From: Phycisphaerales bacterium UBA2402
GTDB lineage: Bacteria > Planctomycetota > Phycisphaerae > Phycisphaerales > UBA1924
DNA: 12,352 bases
Direction of reading: 5' to 3'
NCBI GenBank assembly: GCA_002343715.1
Contig: DDSA01000203.1
Span: forward strand, 1 to 12,352
Part shown: in pieces, positions 1 through 5,266 of the stretch
Numbering within the stretch: the stretch's first letter is position 1
Layout of the letters: each line of letters starts with the position of its first letter
Position numbers and translations under genes: made by a program
The notes under the pieces: model-generated
The model's input: the letters and a program-made list of their open reading frames with translations, nothing else
Database searches by the model: none
What the model was told of the DNA's origin: nothing

Positions 1-79
1 GGCGGGTGGAGGAAAAGAAAAAGGAGGCTCCCCCCCCCGACCGAAAAACCCCCCCCCCCCCCCCCCGCGGCCCCCCCCG
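1..79. other. Low-quality cytosine-rich contig end (left)
   Basis: Runs of 8-17 cytosines interrupted by short A/G strings occupy the first bases. They lie where the DUF4340 protein should encode its start and membrane anchor, and translate there as poly-proline. They are best read as sequencing or assembly error, not biology. Confidence 0.8.
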
Positions 80-1341
80 CGCTCGCCGGCGCGGCGTTTC
101 TCACCGCCCGAGGCCGGGCGCCCGCCGAAGTCCCGGCCGATGCCGCCGACACGCCGCTCTTCTCAGCGCTCGAGTCCAGAGCCGGCGAGGTCGCGCGCAT
201 CGAGATCAAGCGCGGCAAGACCGAGGCCATCCTCGCCCGCGAACCGGGAGGCAAGGCGTGGCTCATCGAAAGCAAGGGCAACTACCCGGCCAAGTTCGAT
301 CTGGTTCGTCCCATCGTGTCCGCCCTCGCCGAGGCCACGCAGATCGAAACCAAAACCTCCAAACCTGAACTTTACGATAAACTGGAAGTCGGCGATCCCG
401 CCCGTGAGGACGCCAAAAGCACTCTGATCGTGCTCAAAACCGCGGACGGCAACGAACTCGCCGCCTTGATCTTCGGCAAGCGGGATTGGGGCGCCAAGGG
501 CCTCGACCCCTTCACCCCGCCGCCGCCGGGAAAAGCCAGGCATTATGTCCGCAAGGGCGGCCAGGCGCAGTCCTACCTGGCGGAGATCGAACTTGAAGTC
601 CAGGCCGATCCACTCTCATTTGCCGATAAAACAATCGCCGAACTCAAGAACGAGAAAATCAAATCCGCGGTCATCGCCCGTCCGGATGGGTCGATCATCG
701 CCGTCGGACGCGACAAGGCCGATGACACCAAGTTCAACCTGATCAACGCGCCCGACGGCCGCGCGCTCAAGGATGAGTTCGCCGCCTCCCGGGTCGCGCA
801 GGCCCTCAACTACGTCACTTTCGACGATGTGCGGCCGGTCGCCGAGATCGATTTCAATGCTTCCGAAACAACAACCTACGAAGCCCGCTGCTTCGACGGT
901 GCCATCGTCACCGTCAGAGTTCTGAACGCAGACGGCAAGTTCTGGGCGGTGTTTTCTTCATCGTTCGAAGAACCTCCCATGCCCGTCCCCGGGCCGGCCA
1001 CACCTGTCGCCGCGCCGCCGGAGGCAAACAAACCCGCCGATGTAAACACCCCCGATGGTGATGAGGGTGATGCCTCGAAAACTCCGACACCCACACCTCA
1101 GCCGGACGCCGACCCCGCCGCGGTAGAGGCACACCGAGCCGCGTCCGAAGCGACAAAGAAGGAAGTGGCCGAGTGGAACGCGAAATGGGGGAAGTGGGCG
1201 TTCGCTATCCCGCAGTTTAAAGTGGAGCAGATGCTGCCCACGATCGAGGATCTTCTCGCCCCCAAACCGGCGGAGCAGAATCCGCCCAGCACCCCCTCCG
1301 AGCCGGAGGATGAGTCAAGTCTGCGGCCACCGCCGAAGTAG
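1..1341 (+). CDS. DUF4340 domain-containing protein, 5' end missing/corrupted
   Basis: Frame 1 is open from the first base to the TAG at 1339-1341 (446 codons), but the first 79 or so bases are cytosine runs, so no start can be assigned. Credible protein begins near base 79 with the end of a hydrophobic stretch (ALAGAAFLTARG), probably the single N-terminal membrane anchor usual for this family. The body matches DUF4340: an LFSALE...VARIEI strand, KAWLIES...NYPAKFD around bases 250-300, then a threonine/proline-rich KPELYDKLEVGDPA segment. A Pro/Ala/Asp-rich linker (about bases 970-1110) separates the core from the closing EWNAKWGKWAFAIPQFKVEQM segment and LEDLL-like end. DUF4340 proteins are often encoded beside ABC-2 type transporter and GldG-like genes, which here would lie upstream, outside the window. 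The biochemical role is unknown. It converges on the M14 gene with 56 bp between stops, and I see no clear terminator there. Family assignment is confident; function is not. Confidence 0.85.
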   Translation, partial: GGWRKRKRRLPPPTEKPPPPPPAAPPALAGAAFLTARGRAPAEVPADAADTPLFSALESRAGEVARIEIKRGKTEAILAREPGGKAWLIESKGNYPAKFDLVRPIVSALAEATQIETKTSKPELYDKLEVGDPAREDAKSTLIVLKTADGNELAALIFGKRDWGAKGLDPFTPPPPGKARHYVRKGGQAQSYLAEIELEVQADPLSFADKTIAELKNEKIKSAVIARPDGSIIAVGRDKADDTKFNLINAPDGRALKDEFAASRVAQALNYVTFDDVRPVAEIDFNASETTTYEARCFDGAIVTVRVLNADGKFWAVFSSSFEEPPMPVPGPATPVAAPPEANKPADVNTPDGDEGDASKTPTPTPQPDADPAAVEAHRAASEATKKEVAEWNAKWGKWAFAIPQFKVEQMLPTIEDLLAPKPAEQNPPSTPSEPEDESSLRPPPK

Positions 1342-1397
1342 GATGAATCGAGGCCGGTCCGTGAGGGCATCCCAGACGGTCCCGCATGGTCAGGTAG

Positions 1398-2243
1398 CTA
1401 GTTTCCGACCTCATCAACGTTCCGCGGCCCATCGGCCTTGTGGCGGGCTTGCAGTCTGTTCCCCACCGCCATGGCGTTCAGGCCCTGCACCAGCACTCTC
1501 CCACTTTCATCGCCCCGCTTGTACTCCAGTGTCAGGATCGGTACGCCCAGATCCCGCCCGAAATAACTCCCCATCGACCCCGGTGTGGCGTAGCCCATGT
1601 CCGGAACAACGCGCCATCCCGCCGAACCCGCGAAGACCGCCGCGGGTTCGGAAGCCGGCCCGTCGAAGTTGACAAACGGCCCGCTCCTGATGGAGTGCAT
1701 CACCAGGATCAGCGCCGGGTCAAACTTCGTGATATCCGCATGAGCCGCGGCGGTCTCGACCTCGCTCAACGGCGATAGACCCGTCTCGTTGTTCCGGGCC
1801 GGACGAAAGTTTTTCGCGGGCCAGTTGCGGTTCAGGTCCACATCCGCGGCGTTGCCACGGCTCTTCATCGCAGTACCATCCGGGTTCATGTCGTGGAGTA
1901 TCCGCACTGTCAACTCCCCGGCGAGCGGGGATTCCGCGAGTGCCATCCGCAGTTCGTGCAGGTCCGTCCGACCTTCGGTCTCATCGCCGTGAATGCCGCC
2001 GATGATGTACACCCGCACCGGCCCGCAGCCGAACATCTCGACAACCAGCGGACGCCCCTGGTGTGAAAATCCGATGATCTCAGGCGATCTTGCTGCTTCA
2101 GGGGCGATATCGGCGTACCCCGGGTGCGGCACAGGCTCGATCTCCGTGGCTTTCACAACGCGAGAGCACCCAGCGCCGCTCACGACCGCCAGAGCGCTGG
2201 TGATAAACACGCCGACAAGTCCGGTGAGAGAGGACAATCGCAT
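1398..2243 (-). CDS. M14-family zinc carboxypeptidase/amidase (MpaA-like), probable lipoprotein
   Basis: This 281-residue protein has the M14 metallopeptidase signature: HGDE (His85, Glu88) for zinc, DLNRNWP (Arg139 in the substrate-binding NRN), a third zinc ligand in LVMHS (His183), and a C-terminal LTLEY whose Glu240 fits the catalytic glutamate. The short, compact form and the order GGIHGDE / DLNRNWP / GVPILTLE resemble murein peptide amidase MpaA, which cleaves gamma-D-Glu-diaminopimelate bonds in cell-wall peptides. Substrate is therefore inferred as muropeptide or another peptide. The N-terminus (MRLSSLTGLVGVFITSALAVVSGAGC) is a signal sequence ending in Gly-Ala-Gly-Cys26. That resembles a lipobox, although position -3 is Gly rather than Leu, so lipidation is likely but not certain. 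E. coli MpaA is cytoplasmic, so an exported version would act in the envelope. The ATG start has no strong Shine-Dalgarno. The gene is divergent from the FmdB-like gene with 53 bp between starts. Confidence 0.85.
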   Translation of the reverse strand: MRLSSLTGLVGVFITSALAVVSGAGCSRVVKATEIEPVPHPGYADIAPEAARSPEIIGFSHQGRPLVVEMFGCGPVRVYIIGGIHGDETEGRTDLHELRMALAESPLAGELTVRILHDMNPDGTAMKSRGNAADVDLNRNWPAKNFRPARNNETGLSPLSEVETAAAHADITKFDPALILVMHSIRSGPFVNFDGPASEPAAVFAGSAGWRVVPDMGYATPGSMGSYFGRDLGVPILTLEYKRGDESGRVLVQGLNAMAVGNRLQARHKADGPRNVDEVGN

Positions 2244-2296
2244 CGCGGCGCTCTATCGGCGGATCCTGCTCCGCTTCTTCACGCTTAGAATCCGCT

Positions 2297-2599
2297 ATGC
2301 CCACGTACGTCTATGAAGTCCTTGATGCGAAAGGCAAACCCACCGGCGAGACCTTCGAGGTCGTGCAGTCAATGAAGGAAGACTCGCTGACCAGACACCC
2401 CAAGACCGGCAAGCCTGTTCGCAGGGCCATCGTCGCCCCCGCCATCGCCGGAAAGTGGAGCGACATGAAGGGCAAGAGCGCGCTCTCCAACAGTAACTTG
2501 GAGCGAATGGGCTTCACCAAATACGAACGCAAGGGCAAAGGGTACATGGAACGAACCGCCGGCAAGTTCGGCCCCAAGACTCTCGGCGGAGACGAGTGA
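2297..2599 (+). CDS. FmdB-like small protein lacking all zinc-ribbon cysteines
   Basis: The 100-residue product starts MPTYVYEV and continues FEVVQSMKEDSLTRHP.TGKPVRR, which aligns by eye with the FmdB/CxxC_CxxC_SSSS zinc ribbon (MPTYEYxCxxCGxxFExxQSMxDxPLxxCPxCGxPVRR). Each expected cysteine is replaced: the first CxxC falls at Leu9-Lys12 (LDAK) and the second at His34-Thr37 (HPKT). There is no cysteine anywhere in the protein. The C-terminal half (NLERMGFTKYERKGKGYMERTAG) is well formed and basic, so this looks like a maintained gene rather than a decayed one. FmdB itself is described as a putative regulatory protein, and the molecular role of the family is poorly known. Without the metal site, zinc binding is not expected. 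No strong ribosome-binding site precedes the ATG. The gene ends 73 bp before plsY on the same strand and may be cotranscribed with it. Confidence 0.8.
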   Translation: MPTYVYEVLDAKGKPTGETFEVVQSMKEDSLTRHPKTGKPVRRAIVAPAIAGKWSDMKGKSALSNSNLERMGFTKYERKGKGYMERTAGKFGPKTLGGDE

Positions 2600-2672
2600 A
2601 ACCAGCCCCGCCGCGCAACCCGTCTCTGTTTTCTTTCCGCTTCAACCCCGCAGCCCGTACCCCGAGTCTCGC

Positions 2673-3368
2673 GTGACGCTCCCTCCTGCTTCCCTCGCCA
2701 TCCCGGTCGCGTTCCTCTTCGGCTCCATCCCCACCGGGCTTTTGATCGGCCGCGCCAAAGGCATCGACATCCGGGCACACGGAAGCGGCAACATCGGCGC
2801 GACCAATGTCGGTCGGGTCCTCGGGAAACCCTACTTTTTCCTGTGCTTCGCCTGCGATTTCCTCAAGAGTTTTGTTCCCGTCCTGCTCTGCGGATGGCTT
2901 CTGGGCCAGCTCGGTCGCTTTGACATCCCTTCGCCCGACTCATGGGTGTGGCTCGCCGCCATGCTCGCCGCGGTCCTTGGAAATGTCTTCAATCCCTGGC
3001 TCGGCTTCAAGGGCGGCAAAGGTGTTGCCACATCGATCGGTGCGCTCATGGGAGTATTCCCCGTGCTGGCATTGCCGGGATTGACGGCTTTCATCGTCTG
3101 GTTTTGTGTCTTCAAGGCGCGGCGCTATGTCAGCCTTGCCTCCATCGCGGCGGGCGCGGCATTGCCTCTCGCCGCTGTAGCCCAAGGCGCCGTCGTATCG
3201 CGGAATAACGGGGCCTTCGATCAATCCGCATTGCTTCGGGCACTTCCCTTCATCGGAATCTGCGCGTTCCTGGCCGCGTTAGTGGTATGGACACATCGCG
3301 CGAACATCCGCCGACTCCGTGATGGCACGGAGCCGAAAGCCGGGTCGCCATCCCCCGCACGGGCGTGA
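2673..3368 (+). CDS. plsY: Glycerol-3-phosphate acyltransferase PlsY
   Basis: PlsY is an integral inner-membrane enzyme that transfers the acyl group of acyl-phosphate (made by PlsX) to glycerol-3-phosphate, giving lysophosphatidate, the first committed step of bacterial phospholipid synthesis. All three conserved loops are visible: GSIPTG (17-22) with GSGNIGATNVGR (37-48), GFKGGKG (111-117), and HRANIRRLRDGTE (208-220). Hydrophobic segments alternate with these loops as expected for a multi-pass protein (about 5-18, 54-80, 91-107, 122-147, 153-172, 188-206). At 231 residues it is slightly longer than the usual roughly 200, because of the region around 173-188 and a short Pro/Ser tail. The start is GTG at 2673, chosen because the first helix begins almost immediately. 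The gene follows the FmdB-like gene on the same strand. Confidence 0.95.
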   Translation: MTLPPASLAIPVAFLFGSIPTGLLIGRAKGIDIRAHGSGNIGATNVGRVLGKPYFFLCFACDFLKSFVPVLLCGWLLGQLGRFDIPSPDSWVWLAAMLAAVLGNVFNPWLGFKGGKGVATSIGALMGVFPVLALPGLTAFIVWFCVFKARRYVSLASIAAGAALPLAAVAQGAVVSRNNGAFDQSALLRALPFIGICAFLAALVVWTHRANIRRLRDGTEPKAGSPSPARA

Positions 3369-3425
3369 AACAGTGCGGGTTCTGCCGGATCGGCGTGCCC
3401 GGCAAGAAAGGCAACCCTGAACCTT

Positions 3426-3463
3426 CGCGGACGCTCCCGCGTGAAAGTGTGTCGATCACGCGG
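3426..3463 (+). other. Two mutually exclusive short hairpins downstream of plsY
   Basis: The stretch CCGCGTGA (3437-3444) pairs perfectly with TCACGCGG (3456-3463) across an 11-nt loop. The same 5' arm (CCGCG, 3437-3441) can instead pair with CGCGG at 3426-3430. No T-run follows, so this is not a classic intrinsic terminator. It lies in the 201-bp gap between plsY and the small gene at 3570, where I see no convincing coding sequence. It could be a weak terminator, an attenuator or a chance feature of GC-rich DNA. Confidence 0.35.
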
Positions 3464-3555
3464 TTCCGTCGGCCCCACACCCCTGTGATATGTCTCATCG
3501 CGAAGCGGATTGATCCCTCACCGGCCCGATGTACTGACGCCGCGCCTGTGGCGGC

Positions 3556-3563
3556 AAGGGGAG
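3556..3563 (+). promoter_or_regulatory. Ribosome-binding site for the small gene at 3570
   Basis: AAGGGGAG lies 6 nt upstream of the ATG at 3570. It decides that start over the upstream in-frame codon at 3510, which has no such signal and would add 20 residues of low-quality-looking sequence. Confidence 0.6.
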
Positions 3564-3569
3564 CAACCA

Positions 3570-3806
3570 ATGCCGACGACTCCGACGCTGCGTCTTCACC
3601 GCGATGAATCGCCCCGCGACTCGTTCCTTTTCCCGGGCACCACGCGCGGTGCTTGGATTCCCCGTCTCGCCGGGGAGGGTGCTTTTCCTGATACCGACCC
3701 GATCCGCACGGCCGAAGACGCTCTCGATCGGGCGGAACGCAGCATGGTCAACCTGAAAGCCTTGATCGACGCGGATCAATCCGCGGACCGACCCCGCGCC
3801 GCCTGA
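3570..3806 (+). CDS. Small hypothetical protein (78 aa)
   Basis: I do not recognise this protein. It is soluble, with no signal peptide, membrane segment or cysteine. The N-terminal half is Pro/Arg/Gly-rich (DESPRDSFLFPGTTRGAW), followed by a predicted amphipathic helix with many Asp, Glu, Arg and Ala residues around 43-70 (IRTAEDALDRAERSMVNLKA). A good Shine-Dalgarno, GC-rich third codon positions and a strong hairpin 105 bp after its stop favour a real gene. Small size and lack of a recognised family keep it provisional. It is on the same strand as plsY, 201 bp downstream. Confidence 0.55.
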   Translation: MPTTPTLRLHRDESPRDSFLFPGTTRGAWIPRLAGEGAFPDTDPIRTAEDALDRAERSMVNLKALIDADQSADRPRAA

Positions 3807-3911
3807 TGCTCCCGAGGCGAGCCGTCCTCTTCATTGGCTCTGCTCGACTCGGGGGACGAACGCGGGCGAACACCAACACACTTTTTCGGCGACCTGCCCA
3901 CCCGCCTTGCC

Positions 3912-3951
3912 ATGCACGGCGTGACGGACACTTGCCCGTCACGCCGTGCGT
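3912..3951. terminator. Strong bidirectional hairpin between convergent genes
   Basis: GCACGGCGTGACGG (3914-3927) is an exact inverted repeat of CCGTCACGCCGTGC (3936-3949), a 14-bp perfect stem with an 8-nt loop. In RNA it extends by a U-G and an A-U pair to 3912-3951. On the plus strand it is followed by GTTGTTCTTATCCTT, moderately U-rich. It sits between the converging ends of the small gene (stop at 3806) and the secreted peptidase-like gene (stop at 3977), which is where a shared Rho-independent terminator is expected. The rest of the 170-bp gap shows no coding signal. Confidence 0.8.
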
Positions 3952-3976
3952 TGTTCTTATCCTTCCTGCGCCACGC

Positions 3977-5107
3977 TCAGCACGCGCCTGATTCCCACGC
4001 GGCGAAGAATGTTTCCACATCCGCCCCGTCCACGCCGCCATCACCGTTCACATCGGCCGCGGCGAAGCCCTGCTCCCAGTCGCTGAAGAACGCCTCGACA
4101 TCGCCGCCATCAACACCGCCATCGGCGTTGTAATCGGCGATGCACGGGGGCACCACTTCATACGGCACCCGGAATACGTTGCGTGCGAATCCGGCGAAGA
4201 GCACCTGCGGCGGGACGCTGGTGCGCAGGGGTTGCACCTGCACCAGGCCGCCGAGCACATCGGGCTGCATCAGCATCCACGGGTTCAGACGGGCCTGGAC
4301 CCATACATCGTGCGGCATGAAAACCTGGAACGTGGGCGGCCCGCTCTGAGCCGCTAGTTTGTAACTCAGAATCTGCCCGTCCATCACGACGGCGCTGAAG
4401 AGCAGGTCGTTGCTCGTGGGATCGTTGTCCATGACAAAGACGTTGTAGATCTGCGTGCCGAACATGGCCCCCAGGGCGGGATCCATCGGCCAGTTGCCCG
4501 AGAGGCCGTGCAGCGGCGCGGTGGTGCCGTCGGCGGCCTCCGGGAACTGCCCGTGCGTCAGATCTTCATCGACCTCACCCTGGCTCTGACCGGCCTGCGG
4601 TTCGTTGGCGCGGCGGTAGGTCTTGTTCTTCTGCCATTCGAGTTCGTCGACGCAGTACACATCGCCCGTCCACGAATGGAAGTCGGCGTTGGGGAAGAGA
4701 TCCTTCCATGCCTGCTGGTCCTGATCGCACGCGTGGATCGTGACCGCTTTCATGTTGTTGTACGGCCCGCCGAACTGCTCGGCGGTGACGCGTTCGGCGA
4801 CCCCGTTGTTGTCCTTGCAGCGCACGCGGGCGCGGCCCTTGGTGCCGTGATCGATCAGCACCATCGCACGGGCATCGGGATCCTGGATGGCATCCTTCAC
4901 CTGTTGCTTGCTTGCCTCGTGGATCAGTGTCACCTTGTACCCGGCGTTCTCCAGGTCTTTCTTGGCTTCGGCTGCGATCTTTTCGTGGTCGGCCTTGTCG
5001 CCCGGGCCGGTGTTCCAGCCTGTCATCACGTACGCCTTCGGACCGTCGGCCAACGCCACGGGGCCGCCGGCCGAGAGAACCAACACGAGTGAGAGTGTGA
5101 GACGCAT
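3977..5107 (-). CDS. Secreted clan CD (caspase/gingipain-fold) peptidase-like protein with C-terminal dockerin-like repeats
   Basis: The start at 5107 is preferred over an in-frame codon at 5140 because AGAAGGAG lies 7 nt upstream and the product then begins with a clean signal peptide (residues 1-20, ending ALA). The product is 376 residues. Residues 23-150 follow the alpha/beta order of clan CD cysteine peptidases: a first strand (KAYVMTGW), helix, strand (YKVTLI), then a hydrophobic strand ending in His87-Gly88 (AMVLIDHG) and, 40 residues later, a strand ending in Ala126-Cys127 (MKAVTIHAC), the usual positions of the His/Cys dyad. Residues 200-320 are an unrecognised beta-rich region. Residues 322-376, flanked by Cys322 and Cys376, hold two dockerin/EF-hand-like loops, DYNADGGVDGGDVEAFF (325-341) and DVNGDGGVDGADVETFF (352-368), which probably bind calcium and may serve in surface retention or export. 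Catalysis is inferred. It could be an inactive relative, since the specificity pocket cannot be read. Confidence 0.75.
   Translation of the reverse strand: MRLTLSLVLVLSAGGPVALADGPKAYVMTGWNTGPGDKADHEKIAAEAKKDLENAGYKVTLIHEASKQQVKDAIQDPDARAMVLIDHGTKGRARVRCKDNNGVAERVTAEQFGGPYNNMKAVTIHACDQDQQAWKDLFPNADFHSWTGDVYCVDELEWQKNKTYRRANEPQAGQSQGEVDEDLTHGQFPEAADGTTAPLHGLSGNWPMDPALGAMFGTQIYNVFVMDNDPTSNDLLFSAVVMDGQILSYKLAAQSGPPTFQVFMPHDVWVQARLNPWMLMQPDVLGGLVQVQPLRTSVPPQVLFAGFARNVFRVPYEVVPPCIADYNADGGVDGGDVEAFFSDWEQGFAAADVNGDGGVDGADVETFFAAWESGAC
3980..4144 (-). repeat. Tandem dockerin-like (EF-hand type) repeat coding segment
   Basis: This segment encodes the last 55 residues of the secreted protein and contains two near-identical units spaced 27 residues apart. 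Each has Asp-x-Asn-x-Asp-Gly-Gly-Val-Asp-Gly followed by DVExFFxxWE. The acidic residues Asp325, Asn327, Asp329 and Asp333, and Asp352, Asn354, Asp356 and Asp360, fit a calcium loop. Such paired C-terminal units are common in secreted planctomycete proteins; their partner is not established from this sequence. Confidence 0.7.
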
Positions 5108-5114
5108 GACATAA

Positions 5115-5122
5115 CTCCTTCT
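5115..5122 (-). promoter_or_regulatory. Ribosome-binding site of the secreted peptidase-like gene
   Basis: On the minus strand this reads AGAAGGAG, 7 nt before the ATG at 5107. It is nearly ideal and settles the start after an alternative codon at 5140 that would bury the signal peptide behind 11 extra residues. Confidence 0.8.
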
Positions 5123-5250
5123 GGTGGATGGGCTTTCCATGACGGCACCGCCATGAGGGATGAAGCCCGGTCTTTGCTGCGATCGACCATCGCGGAAGGG
5201 CGCGTGGTCCCATCAGGATGCGGAGGCGCGTGCACAAACTTGCAGCGTCA

Positions 5251-5266
5251 TGTCACAATTGCGACA
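5251..5266. other. Imperfect 16-bp palindrome at the 3' end of the kinase gene
   Basis: TGTCACAATTGCGACA is symmetric about its centre except for one pair, and it overlaps the kinase stop codon (5253-5255). It lies about 145 bp upstream of the secreted peptidase-like gene, on the same strand, in a gap with no other gene. It could be a regulator binding site for that gene or a chance palindrome. It is a weak candidate. Confidence 0.25.

Noticed and set aside
1..79. Poly-proline N-terminus or triplex/i-motif-forming cytosine tract
   Set aside because: Cytosine runs of similar type occur at both ends and interrupt conserved genes, so sequencing error is the simpler explanation.
1342..1397. Possible terminator between the convergent DUF4340 and M14 genes
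   Set aside because: Only short or mismatched pairings (such as GGG-cat-CCC) are present, and no T-run; not enough to call.
3365..3607. GTG-started 80-codon frame overlapping the plsY stop by 4 bp (GTGA)
   Set aside because: The overlap suggested coupling, but composition is Arg/Pro-rich without structure, it has no family, and it runs into the better supported gene at 3570 in another frame.
4508..5092. Plus-strand open frame of 194 codons, partly hydrophobic
   Set aside because: It is antisense to the peptidase-like domain; its hydrophobic look comes from complementary codons, and the minus strand has the signal peptide and ribosome site.
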